Positions 54,330 through 64,000 of a stretch of 64,000 bases of DNA are shown one piece after another (position 1 is the stretch's first letter; each line of letters begins with the position of its first letter). A program made the translations under genes and the position numbers. Source of the stretch: Rugalucina vietnamica (taxonomy: Eukaryota; Mollusca; Bivalvia; Lucinida; Lucinidae); assembly GCA_964017185.1 (NCBI GenBank), contig OZ024871.1, forward strand, positions 3,673,472 through 3,737,471. Direction: 5' to 3'. Below the pieces are notes generated by a model. That model was not told where the DNA came from. It saw only the letters and a program-made list of their open reading frames with translations, and did not search any database.

Positions 54330-55440
54330 TGAAGACCGACTTTTGCCAAACTAGAAAGCAGAAAAAGAGCATTATGAAAATCTCCTGTTGAATTTCTTTG
54401 TAATCTGGAGGACCAGTCTGAGAAAACCCTTTTTGAAAACCAAAATGAGTCGAACACAAAGGCCATCTGCAATATAGCATCTGGCAAAGCAGCCGGGCCT
54501 TCAGGTACCATCACTAAAATTCTTAAATCACTCGGGAAAACTGGAACACCCAAAGTGCCTGATCTTGTGGACATCACCTCAGACAGTTGCATTCCAAGTG
54601 ACTGACAGTAGAGCTTCATTGTCCACCAGTTTATGGGAAAAGGGCACATTCTGAACAGAGGCAACAAGGGCTTGATGCTGATTGAACAAGTGATGAAGGT
54701 GTTGGAGCATAAAGGGAAAAGATCTGAGCTTGATGAGATGCATTGTGATTTGATGTCAGGTTGAGGCTCTACAGATGCAGGTTTTATTTTTAGAGAATCA
54801 CCCGGCTGCTAATAAGCTTCTCTACATGGCCTCATTTGACCTGCAGAAAACATTTGATTGCGTCCAATTGGATTTCATCTGGTAGACACTGTGAAAACTA
54901 GGAAACGATGAGAGGCTAGTGCCTCTTGTCCAATCTATGAACATGTATTGGGATGTGAGAAGCAAGGTTAGAGTTGGTATTGGGTACACTGAGGAGTTTG
55001 GTGTCTAAGTGGATGTTCACAAGGGCTCTGCCAATAGCACACTGCATCATTTTGCTAGAGGTTACATCTAGGGCCTGATGTCTAGAAAAGAAACGTCCTA
55101 TTGATGGACGAATGGTGAAGCGTGAAGTTGATAATGAAATTATTGAGGTAGTTCCAAAAGTCTGTTATCTAGTGGACATCTTTTCTGCTTGTTGTGATCA
55201 TGACCCATTTGCCAATTGCTTACCCTCTTCACCAACATTTTCTGCTGCTTTTAACAAATGGTAAAATGAATTTTATTACCCGTATAATGCTAAATGCAGC
55301 ATGTACAGCACAACAATGACCAGATTGCTAAACAAGCTAAACGTAGTTGCACAAAAGAGACTGGTAAGGAAACCATGGGATAAAATGTTTGATATGAGAA
55401 TGGAGCTTGGAAATTGCCATTACGAAATATTGTCCATACA
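54330..55440 (+). pseudogene. LINE RT relic, same family as 24797-25975
   Basis: Plus-strand fragments in shifting frames: S-G-K-A-A-G-P-S-G (54485-54515), L-I-E-Q-V-M-K-V-L-E, E-L-D-E-M-H-C-D-L-M-S-G (about 54728-54765), L-L-Y-M-A-S-F-D-L-Q-K-T-F-D (RT motif A region, about 54820-54855), L-V-Q-S-M-N, S-K-V-R-V-G. Later blocks are badly decayed. The order matches the RT of the related minus-strand relic and extends it at the 5' side. Many stops. Confidence 0.75.
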
Positions 55441-55494
55441 ATATACAGAGAATTTTGTCAGCATTAAATCTTAAAAAAAAAATATTGGAAGAGT

Positions 55495-55682
55495 TCTGAT
55501 AATTTTAAAATGTTTGCGCTCAAAACATTTATTGTGGGTACACACTAAAACCGCTTCGCCAAGGCGGTTCTAATGAGTACCCACAATCTTTGTTTTGGAA
55601 AAAAGGTATACCTCTATAAACCCCAGTTTTGCTTTATAAAAGTGGGGTATGATGGTGTATACATTTCATGGACATGTTTACT
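55495..55682 (+). mobile_element. MITE family B
   Basis: Contains the palindrome 'aaccgcttcgccaaggcggtt', the 'tgagtacccacaatctttg' block and the 'ccccagttttgctttataaa' module. The left end is shortened. Confidence 0.75.
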
Positions 55683-56446
55683 TGATGCATTGCTGATCCA
55701 CAGAATCATTCATAGTGTAGAAGTCGTCCAAGAAGATAACTTTTTAGACAAGTACAATCCTCTGTAGAGGACAAAAGACGACAAAAAATGGACATGATGA
55801 TAATGATGATGATGAATGACTAAAACTTAGATACACTAAACAAATACATGTTAAATAATTTTAATCATAAGAACTTTGAAAAACAAAACATTAAAATGAA
55901 TGAAAAAAGAAAAGAATATGTTAATACTTTCCTACTTTGGTAGCCATTTTGTATGCCATCATTAATCAGTAAAAAGATATTTTGCCTAATACAAACTAAA
56001 AAGTAATTTGCATTTGTGATGTTATGTGCTTGAGAACATTTCAACAATGCAAAATCATTCATTCTGATCAAAATGGCATGTTTTATCACACTTTCAGTAC
56101 TGTGTGTACTTAATTTCAGGTAATTTAATGGCGGCCATTTTGAAAATAGACGCCATCTTTGAAAATTACGAGTTTATTTTCATAATTTGTTCTCTTGAAA
56201 TTTTCATTTATTGAATTTGCGGCGTTTAATACTTTTAAAGAAAGCAACACTGTAAACTGATAACTAACTGTAAAGGCTGTAAATGGGAAAAAGTCGCCAT
56301 TTTGAAATTCAAGATGGCGGCCGTCACAGGGCGAATTTCACGTGGCACTGACCCTCAAAAATTCTTATAATTATAGATATAGTCATGTACCAAGTTTCAT
56401 GCTTTTATCAAAAAGTGCACAATCATTTCACATATCCGCCCTGCTA

Positions 56447-57027
56447 CTATCTGGGACACAACTTCACGTTTTTATAGGGCACAACGCCGAAAATCACTTC
56501 TCCTGGGGACGAATTCATAAAGAGAGAAAATTAAATAAAAAGAAAAATAGTGTTCAACTGGCGAACACATGTAACAAAAACTTTTGATAAAATCAAGTTA
56601 AAATCCCAACCAAATACACCAGAAATACAGCGATTATCATTATCATTAATAAAAACCATTTTTACTGGGACAGCGAAATTACCATAACTATAAGTATAGC
56701 GAAAATGTATGAGCGATTATCAAAAACAGATAAAAATAAAAAAATAAACCAACATTTCAACTGGCTAAAACATGTATTACAAATGTTGCTGCAAATAAAG
56801 CCAAAATCCTCGACCCAAATATACTAGGCGGGAAGGAGAGCATTTCCACTGGTTCATCAAGATGATCATTCACGAAACTAAACATGAGTCCAACAAAAAA
56901 GGCAGCAATTCGACCATATTAAGTATAAAACATCCCGATGAGCACAACAGACAGACAAATGGACAAAACACGCAACATGAATATAAATATTAACAGAACC
57001 GCCTTCGAACGGTCGGTAACGAATTAC
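56447..57027 (+). repeat. duplicated segment S2, right part of the interrupted copy
   Basis: Continues from 52145 and matches 58050-58632 almost throughout, ending at 'cggtcggtaacgaat'. Confidence 0.85.
56775..56978 (-). pseudogene. small membrane-protein coding segment, broken copy
   Basis: Minus-strand paralogue of the 58363-58584 frame. It reads M-L-R-V-L-S then a hydrophobic stretch, a TAA at about codon 20, and Y-G-R-I-A-A-F-F-V-G-L-M-F-S-F-V-N-D-H-L-D-E-P-V-E-M. The conserved V-N-(D/E)-H-L-D-E-P-V-E-M-L-S-F-P-P block despite changed codons suggests real coding ancestry. Confidence 0.5.
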
Positions 57028-57045
57028 TGAAGCCTGTAATGTATA

Positions 57046-57545
57046 GGGTATGATTGAGTTAGGATATGGATATGGATAGGGTAGGAACCGTTATGGCATT
57101 TAGGGTTATTGTAGAGCATGGTAGGGTAGGTGTAAGATGTTGGGAGTAGAGGTAGGGTAGGGAATGGGTGTTGCTTTGAGATGGGTAGGGTTGGGTTGAG
57201 ATGGTTATCATATGGTATGTCATTGGTATGAATTTAGAGGAATGGGTAGATAAATGTTAGGGACACCCTATGAAGCGATGCGACAGTAAGGTTAGAGCTG
57301 GGTAAGGTATTACACATGTGTATGGTGTATTTGGTGTGGTAGGGTAATTACTGATGTGGATTGGGCAGTTATATGGGTATGGTAGGGGTAAGGTAAGTAA
57401 GGGTTAGTTTAGGGTACGGGTTGGACAGGGCTCTGACAGATGGAGGGGGACGACAAGAATAGGCACGGATTGGAATGGAATGGTATGGTATTGTAGGGTA
57501 GGATTGGGTAGGACTGATTAGTGTTAAGGGGTACTGTTGAGTATG
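57046..57545 (+). repeat. G-rich degenerate tract of GGGTA/GGTAT words
   Basis: About 500 bp with strong G-over-C bias on the plus strand. It is built from variants of gggtag, gtaggg, ggtatgg and ttagggtta without a fixed period. It lies between the two copies of segment S2. Confidence 0.8.
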
Positions 57546-57848
57546 GTAGGTTATTTCAAAACATAAATTAAAATTCACATGGCAGATAAATTAAAATTAC
57601 CATGCCCGATTGATCTATCTTCAGCTAGATACTGAGTCGATCATGTCCTCGGTCTCGTCTTGGTAAGTCTATGCAGTTGCTAAGCTCGCATTGATACTTG
57701 TAAAATCTTGGGCGTCGAGGGAAAACTAATGCATGAGCTTATATTGGTATGTTATACAAAGTAAAAATAGAGGGACCAGGAATCGATGCAATCAAATTTA
57801 AAGTCCGAACATAGACACAAGCTGGGAAAGAAAATACATAAAACACAA
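57546..57848. other. unassigned spacer
   Basis: No recognised feature between the G-rich tract and the second S2 copy. Confidence 0.35.
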
Positions 57849-58632
57849 AAAAACATTTTTCCGACAACCGGTCGAAGAGCAGAATGACTAGCTCCCAAAC
57901 AAGGTAGTCATCCGGCTAATTTTCAACAGGAACGAAAGGCAACGAGCACGACATAGAGGCAGGCAAAATAAACAGTATTATAATGAAGATAAACCACTTT
58001 TCTTGGGACATCGATTATCGTTCTTACTGGGGACAAGTATGATGAAGATAAACCTGGGACACAACTTATCGTTTTTTCTGGGGACAACGCCGAAAACTAT
58101 TTTTCCTGGGGACCTCCTCGAATTCATAAAAAAAAAAGAAAATTTAATAAAAACAAAAAAAATTCAACTGGCGAACACATGAAATTAAAACTTTTGGTGT
58201 CATTAAGTTAAAATCCAAACCACATACACCAGAAATACGGCGATTATTATAATCATTAATAAAACCATTTTTACTAGGACAGCGAAATTACCATTTCTAT
58301 CAGTACAGCGAAATGTATTAGCGATTATTAAAAACGGATTAGAATATAAATAAACCAATATCTCAACTGGCCAACACATGTATTACAAAATGTTGTTGCA
58401 AATAAAGCCAAAACCTCGACTCAAAGATACTAGGCGGGAAGGAGAGCATTTCCACTGGTTCATCAAGATGTTCATTCACGAAACTAACCAAGAGCCCAAC
58501 AAGAAAGGCAGCAACTCGACCATAATAAGTCAAGAACACCCCGACGAGCACAATAGTAAGACAAACGAACAAAACAGGCAACATGAATATAAATATTAAC
58601 AGAACCGCCTTGGAACGGTCGGTAACGAATAC
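57849..58632 (+). repeat. duplicated segment S2, uninterrupted copy
   Basis: Direct paralogue of 51921-52145 plus 56447-57027. It serves as the empty site for element C: the sequence runs 'gatgaagataaacctgggac' where the other copy holds 4.3 kb. Confidence 0.85.
58363..58584 (-). CDS. hypothetical small membrane protein or exon
   Basis: Frame of 73 codons from ATG at 58584. Residues 1-20 (M-L-P-V-L-F-V-C-L-T-I-V-L-V-G-V-F-L) and about 23-36 (R-V-A-A-F-L-V-G-L-L-V-S-F) are hydrophobic, so a signal anchor plus a second membrane stretch is likely, followed by the acidic V-N-E-H-L-D-E-P-V-E-M. The paralogous copy at 56775-56978 keeps the acidic block with different codons, which argues for past protein-level constraint. 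I do not recognise the protein. It may be a single exon, or part of an unrecognised mobile element, since the whole segment is repeated. Confidence 0.4.
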   Translation of the reverse strand: MLPVLFVCLTIVLVGVFLTYYGRVAAFLVGLLVSFVNEHLDEPVEMLSFPPSIFESRFWLYLQQHFVIHVLAS

Positions 58633-59184
58633 TGGGGTGGGGGGTTAAATCGATTTCACAGAGCTGTAATCCTCGCCCTTTTGTCTGTTGATATTTATAA
58701 CAAAGACAATCGTTCGATTTAACCAAAAGCTTCCATATCTCGTATTAGTGACGTCACATGCGTACATTGTATTTATAAACAGTTTCTTTAATATTGAAAT
58801 TATAATGTAACTGAACGGTGATGAATCGGACATTGATTAATAGTGCTGCATTTTTAAGAAAACATTTTAAGAGTCTGGCATGGGCCGAAAGGACTTTCTA
58901 GTGGTGTTTTGACGGACCTGAAAAAGAGTACCAATCTGGAGCAAATCGTCTAAAAACATTGCATTGATAAATGCAAGATACAAGAAATTTTATTTAACGT
59001 CGGTTTTTATATAACAAACATCATTACATGTTGCTCTTAGAGCTATTTTCCGACAAACATAAGTACGAATAACAAACGTATAAAAGGCTGCAATGATTAA
59101 GAAATTAATTAGCACATTCATTATGTCAATAAATTGTATAGAATGATGTACATTTAAAGCAGAATTAAAGTACATGCAAAAGCA
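58633..59184. other. unassigned sequence
   Basis: No recognised gene or repeat. Confidence 0.35.
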
Positions 59185-59186
59185 TA

Positions 59187-60174
59187 CAGCTCCGTTTCAT
59201 AAGTTTAGTACATACCGATTTGTTTCATAAGTAATGGCATAGCAGTACCCGTATTTGAAATTTGGCCAAATTTTATTGGGTGTTTACAGATTTGAACGGA
59301 TTTCGCTAAATCCATCCAAATACATAGAAATATTCACTGATTGTATCAAATTAGATTTTGATCGATTTATAAATAGATAATAACGCATACAATATGATAA
59401 ACGAAATAACATAACTTCTGTGACACAAATATCAATGTAAACATTGATTTCTCACATTACAGGAAAGTTTGAACTAAAAATGTATTATTCCAATAAAATG
59501 ACAGAGCGCCCAGTAGACTACACCTTACATAATGTTTGGTCTACCCTATGTACAGTCGAGGTTATTGAAGCTTGAAATCTTGCATCCTACTAGACTACCT
59601 TACCTGATTTGGACTGCCGTTTCGCCATTTTGTGTCCAAGTACCTTTTCGAGCGGCTTTCTTTGGATCTTGAATATTTAAATTCAACTGTTTGACTAGTG
59701 TAATTTGTAAATGCAATGTGTAAGTATGTATGAAACGCTGACTGATTGTATAATTTGGTGTACCACGGCTATTTGGGTGCAATATTTCAAGCTTCAATAA
59801 ACGTGAATATACACAGGGTAGACCAAATGTTATATTAGGTGTAGTATGTCGGATGATATGCCAATTTAACGATATAATCTGTTTTTGGTTAAAACTTTCT
59901 TGAAGTGTATGAAATCAATGTTAAAGTTGGTATCTGTATCCCAGAAGTAATGAACTTTTGCTTGTTATTTTATTGTGTTACTATTGATAAATCAATCGAT
60001 TGAAATCTAAAATAATACAATCAGCGAATAGCTTTATGTATTAAATTTGACATAACGAAATCCGTTCAAATTTGCAAACACCCAATAACATTTGGCCAAG
60101 CTTCAAGTACTGGTACTGCTATGCCATTACTTATGAAACAAATCGCTATGTACTAAACTTTTGAAACGGAGCTG
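59187..60174. mobile_element. 988-bp inverted-repeat MITE with TA duplication
   Basis: TIRs start CAGCTCCGTTTCA and run as imperfect inverted arms of about 0.4 kb (59187-59580 and 59770-60174), with TA at 59185-59186 and 60175-60176. Shared arm words include 'cataagtaatggcatagcag' and 'attgggtgttt'. The centre is a further inverted pair around 'tggtctaccct'. No transposase. Confidence 0.8.
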
Positions 60175-60176
60175 TA

Positions 60177-60905
60177 TAGTAAATTTAAAAAAAAAACATA
60201 CATTTATCACACAAGCATTTAGTGAGCGTGTAGAGCAAATAAAACAAGCTAGTTTAGAACACAGATTAACATGGACAAAAACGTAAAAAAGTACTGATGC
60301 TGTGCTTTCCCTGCTGTACGGGCAGCCCACATGAGCACAGGAAAGACAAACAGCATCAGCACTCATGTCATATTAGCCAAGCATTAAAGTATGAAAGTAA
60401 ACAAAATTCATGAGAGCACTATTAAATTATATTATAAATATAAAATTATAAAAAAAAAAAAAAAATTGTCAAACTGTCAGCATAAGACCCTAAAAATAAA
60501 CACCTTGTAGCAAATCTTAGGCCAAAAAAAACCCGAAAAGATGAAACAAACAAGGCCCCTAAAATAAAAATAAAACAAAGAGCCTTTAAAAGACTGAAAT
60601 TTGTGAATCAAAATTTAACAAAAGGTCGATTTCTATTCCAAAATGTTTTACCTGATCTTCACGTTTATTTTGGTGCCAGCAATATTGATTGACTAATGAT
60701 GATTTTGGCCAACAGTTATTGCCTGGAATTTACTAGGGTTGACTTGCATTTGGTTGTCATCAAACCATTCTATCATTGTGGTGCTTTTTTTGTAAAACAC
60801 TTAGAACAATTTCATAAATCTTATGGCAATATGAGACAGTGTTGTTATCTGCATAGTTATATAGGGTTGACTATTCCAAAAATAAAATATATCATTCATA
60901 AAAAT
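60177..60905. other. unassigned sequence
   Basis: No recognised gene or repeat. An A-run lies at 60450-60465. Short frames on both strands show no motif. Confidence 0.35.
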
Positions 60906-61383
60906 GTTAAATATCAGCGGTCCTAAAATTGACCCCTGTGGAACTCCTTTACAATGTTTTGCCAATGACTTACACAGTTTCCTAGTTTACATCTTTGTTT
61001 TCTGCCCGACAAATAATTATGCATTAGCTGACAAGACTGTCCCGTAAGGTCATATGCCTTTAGTTTCTCAATTATTCGATCGTCGAAAGCCTTGGATAAA
61101 TCCATCAGGATTGCTCCGACATAAAGATTTCCATCCAAGGCTCACTTCCAGTCTTCCACAAGTCTAAGTAATGTGGTTTGGCAGCCGAAAGATGGTCTAA
61201 ACGCTGCAAGAAAGAGAGTGAAATTTTTCTCAAAATGAAAACTAAGTTGGTCACAAATGACCCTTTCATAAATTTTGGATAATGTAGGCAGGATACTGAC
61301 TGGTCTATAGTTTTTTGCTGTGAAAGGATCATCTTTTTTATAGATGGGGGGGGGGGGGGGGGGACCTGAGCTACTTTCAGGGA

Positions 61384-61700
61384 AAACCGGTTTAAGCCCG
61401 CAAGTAACTTTGTGTTACTGATCGTTCCAAGTCGATACTTCTGTAGTGGTTCTTTTTGTTTTATGTCTTGGTGTTTAAATTTTTTGTGCCGTTGGCGCCT
61501 TATGTATGTTTTCATATTTTTAGTTAAGTTAAGATAATTGAGTGGCCACCTATTGGGAAAATAGCTGCTCATTCGGCTTACGATATGTTTCATGGTATAA
61601 AGTACCTGATTGTTAGTTTGGTTTTTTCCCACCTCGGTTTTTGGAGTGGGAATCTTTTTCTGATTGCGCCTTTTCCTGATTTTTGCCTACTTGTACCTTT
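61384..61700 (+). mobile_element. PLE 3' UTR copy with 9-bp target duplication
   Basis: TTTCAGGGA occurs at 61375-61383 and again at 61701-61709, flanking a 317-bp 5'-truncated PLE. G- and C-runs lie just outside (61346-61363 and 61710-61720). It is inserted in the RT region of the LINE. Confidence 0.88.
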
Positions 61701-62618
61701 TTTCAGGGACCCCCCCCCCCTTCTGATAATGGTGGGTGTTTGTCATGTCACATATGGGAACTGATAGGGACTCACTTCCAGCTAAAATGAGTTAATGCGG
61801 AATCAAACACACACCAATTGATTTTTAGGGTCATATTTTGATACATTATTTATTTCCCCCTCAGTGACTGGTTTGAATTGAAATTTATTTATTTGCGAAT
61901 GTATGGACTTTATTTTTGTACACTAAGGTCGGTTTCATCATTCTGCTTGTTTGCATTTATACCTATATTCTGTGCATTTTTTTTATATAAAAAGTATTTC
62001 AACAACGTTTCCTTGCTCAGATATAAGATTTTCCTCTGTGTCTTTGAGTATTATTGGTTCATCTGATTTTTAGTTGATTTTTAGATAGGAATTTCCTGGA
62101 AATAAACTGATATAGATTCGCGTTTAACTTTTGTTTTTAGATTTCTGAATTTGACATAATTCTGCCAAATTTCTGATGTTTTGTTTCTAGAGTAAGCATT
62201 TTTGGCTTGTCTGGATTTGTGAATTATTTTTGTATAGTTTGATTTCATATATGGAATGATAAGGGATGATTTTTTTCTTTGGGCATTTTTGTTTGATAGG
62301 TGCATGTTCATCAACAACTTGTCTCAGGAGCAGCTCATGTGCCCAATATACATCATCTATGTCATCAAAAACATGTGTAACATGAAACGGAACCATTGAC
62401 AGGTCACTGTTGAACTGCCCCTCATCGAAATTTTTATATGAACGAAAATTTCCTCTTTTTTTTTCTTAACAGGGTTACACTGTACTGTCAGACAGGTGCA
62501 AATCATGCCGTGACAGTCGCTTAAGCCAAAATTGAAATTTATTACGTTACAAAGTAGATTTTTGGAATTTGTAAGAATGACATCTATAAGTGCGGGTGCA
62601 TTATTTTTCATCATCACG

Positions 62619-62915
62619 AAAATATGTCCGTGTAATATATACCCCCTTGAACCCCACTTTTATATAGCAAAACTGGGGTATGCAGGGGTATACCTATTCT
62701 TCTTATTTTTGCTCCAAAACATAGATTGTGGGTACTCGTTAGAACCGCCTCGGTAGAGTGTGTGTACTCGGTGAGGCGATTCTAACGTGTACCCACAATC
62801 TATGTTTTGAGCAAAAATAAGAAAAATATCAAAAATTTTCAGCTGAACATTTTCAATTTTATAGCTCAAAAAATCCCTGTTTATTGCATGGGCAAGTTTT
62901 CGTAATGTGCAGCAG
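62619..62915 (+). mobile_element. MITE family B, full-length, in the LINE endonuclease
   Basis: Ends 'acgaaaatatgtccgtg' and 'gggcaagttttcgt' are inverted. Internal modules are the TATACCCC palindrome, a repeated 'acatagattgtgggtac' pair and a gaaccgcctcg/cgaggcgattc palindrome. The LINE frame continues on both sides. Confidence 0.82.
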
Positions 62916-63219
62916 GTTGGAATTTTGACAATATTATCTCAATTGAAATTGGCGCATATTGGTTAAAAGTCTACATTTATCTGTTTTCAGAAGGTCATAG
63001 TTTAGGTCTCCAATGCATATAATATTATCAAAAGATATATACATTTTGTCTAAGCAGTTTGTAAATTGTTGTTCTAATACACAGTCTTCTTGTAATGGGC
63101 ATTAAACGTTTGTTTTAAAGGAAAATTTCACATACCATGGAACAATATTTATAGGTGTATGTATTTCAGATGGAGTTAGTGGACGCGATCAACTCTTTCT
63201 GTTTTCTTATTCTTTTCAG

Positions 63220-63377
63220 ATATCAAGACTTTGTTGACACCAGCCCGATCGTATCCAATCAGAAATCGTAAGGGTAAAAACCAGCATCATGGTTCTGAAA
63301 CCAATCAAATCGGAAGAAGAGATCTTGGACAAGTGTTGATCAAAACATCGCGAAATGGATCAATTTTTATATTGTAG
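63220..63377 (+). CDS. candidate late exon of the GPCR tail
   Basis: A strong acceptor ('tcttattcttttcag') precedes 63220. Spliced directly from the 15430 donor (phase 2), the frame gives R-Y-Q-D-F-V-D-T-S-P-I-V-S-N-Q-K-S and stops at 63269-63271. A different phase is open for 51 codons (K-T-L-L-T-P-A-R-S-Y-P ... G-S-I-F-I-L) to TAG at 63375-63377; that would need an unseen intermediate exon. A donor-like 'gtaagg' at 63268 is a third option. The region is outside recognised repeats. It could equally be an unrelated exon. Confidence 0.35.
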
Positions 63378-63649
63378 CGAGACATCGGATGTTCTTCATT
63401 TGCTGTAGATATAGTAAATGATGTTTGGCGTAACTGAGGCTAAGTTGCAATGTCACGCGCATCCTCTTAACAATAATTTCCAGAACAACAACACAGTTGG
63501 GTGACATATTTTCGAAATGACCCATGGGTACCATATCTGAAATACATGGTTGGACCCTAACAAACGGATCAGGAGCCAGTGGATTAGTTGACGACGCCCA
63601 GATATGAATTTTAAAGTTGCCGCCTGTACAGTATTAAACCTATTTGTCC

Positions 63650-63757
63650 AATGATACTTCTGTGGTGGTTCCTATTGTTTTATGTATTGGTGTTAAATTT
63701 TTGTGCTGTTTGCATCTTAAGTATGTTTTAATTATTTTAGTTAACTTCAGGTATACC
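63650..63757 (+). mobile_element. PLE internal 3' UTR fragment
   Basis: Contains 'gatacttctgtggtggttcc', 'ttttgtgctgtttgcatctt' and 'attattttagttaa'. Both ends are missing. Confidence 0.7.
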
Positions 63758-63811
63758 AGAAAACGAGCCCAGTTAGGCGAAAGAAACTGTCTGTACTGTT
63801 TCTGTTATTTT

Positions 63812-64000
63812 TCCGGAGACACGATGGCCCAGTCTCGGAATTGTGGTTCGATGTTTGGGATGGACGTTATTAGGACAAGTGTCTGGTAACTATAAATGAT
63901 GCGCTTCTGTGATCCGAATCGAAAGTAATTGTGTCTTATTACGCTGCTGGGAAGCAATTGTCATATCAGTAAATTAACTTATTAAGACGCGCCTCTGCCA
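63812..64000 (+). repeat. segment paralogous to 5620-5815
   Basis: Direct-orientation relative of 5620-5815 that runs to the window edge. Its plus frame ends S-R-N-x2-S-M-x3-D-V-I-x-T-x-V-W-stop at 63888-63890, and similarity continues past the stop. It is either a duplicated terminal exon with 3' UTR or a repeat. Confidence 0.45.

Larger units (their letters stand above)
52146..56444. mobile_element. long-TIR element C (4.3 kb), TA target duplication
   Basis: Ends are GCAGGGCGGATATGT... and its inverse ...ACATATCCGCCCTGC, with TA on both sides (52144-52145 and 56445-56446). The inverted arms are imperfect and more than 0.6 kb long, sharing 'gcatgaaacttgg', 'gagggtcagtgccacgtga', 'caagatggcggc' and 'caagcacat'. 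The flanks are contiguous in the paralogous segment at 57849-58632, which shows that this is an insertion. Inside are PLE fragments, a LINE relic and a MITE. No transposase was recognised; it resembles element D in design. Confidence 0.8.
60906..63105 (-). pseudogene. L2/CR1-like LINE relic (endonuclease and RT) with two nested insertions
   Basis: Minus-strand non-LTR retrotransposon. In order: endonuclease piece I-I-C-I-G-D-L-N-Y-D-L-L (about 63020-62985), then after a MITE insertion A-L-I-D-V-I-L-T-N-S-K-N-L-L-C and G-L-S-D-C-H (62595-62510), a linker with H-V-F-D-D-I-D-D-V-Y-W-A-H-E (about 62370), S-L-S-V-P-I-C (about 61760), then after a PLE insertion an RT piece with P-K-(V/I)-Y-E-K-V-I (about 61275) and motif A G-A-I-L-M-D-L-S-K-A-F-D (61115-61080), followed by Y-L-S-G-R-K-Q-R. 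Stops, frameshifts and a missing RT 3' half make it dead. It encoded target nicking and reverse transcription. Confidence 0.8.

Noticed and set aside
57046..57545. Interstitial telomeric repeat
   Set aside because: Only isolated TTAGGG words; the tract has no regular TTAGGG periodicity.
63812..63890. Final exon of the receptor spliced from 63267
   Set aside because: The acceptor-like site near 63818 gives the wrong phase for the conserved V-W-stop frame.

Overview
This window is a stretch of animal nuclear DNA. It is AT-rich, has small exons with GT-AG boundaries, and is packed with mobile elements. The repeat types (Penelope-like reverse transcriptases of the kind common in molluscs, P-type transposase debris, hammerhead-bearing tandem repeats, palindromic MITEs, long-TIR elements) suggest a lophotrochozoan, most likely a bivalve. 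That placement is inference. There is no bacterial, plasmid or viral gene layout.

The only host gene I can support is a rhodopsin-family neuropeptide GPCR on the + strand. It appears as phase-compatible exons for TM6 (8940-9040), TM7 with the NPxxY motif (12488-12578) and the cytoplasmic tail (15303-15430), with a possible late exon near 63220. If that late exon belongs, most of the window (15431-63219) is one intron. The N-terminal exons were not found and are probably upstream.

About 30 fragments of one Penelope-like element (PLE), near 15 kb in total, are scattered on both strands. Nearly all are 5'-truncated and share one 3' end; several sit in tandem, inverted or nested arrangements. 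Two keep the RT domain. The one at 45341-48130 has an open frame of 722 sense codons broken by a single in-frame TGA, placed exactly at the first Cys of a CxC motif, with a SECIS-like fold at the end of the frame. This fits the Naiad clade of PLEs, whose clam members are known to encode selenoproteins. The other copy (19017-24084) is dead and split by a 2.6 kb foldback element full of GACGTC/CRE motifs.

A second family of about 350-380 bp tandem repeats (11684-12475, 24294-24796, 50641-51023, relics at 1125-1345 and 33151-33690) carries type I hammerhead ribozyme cores with a compensatory stem II change. They resemble the retrozyme-like repeats described in metazoans.

The other parts are: a 10.5 kb long-TIR structure at 16769-27258 with a TA duplication and a MITE, the dead PLE, a ribozyme repeat and a LINE nested inside; a PHD-finger pseudogene (41464-43470); a P-element-type transposase pseudogene on the minus strand split by an inverted pair of PLE copies (43905-48546); a 4.3 kb long-TIR element (52146-56444) whose insertion is shown by an empty-site paralogue at 57849-58632; a G-rich degenerate tract (57046-57545); a TA-flanked MITE (59187-60174); and an L2/CR1-like LINE relic (60906-63105) carrying both a PLE and a MITE insertion.

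All homology calls come from reading translated motifs and comparing repeats by eye. No database search was possible.
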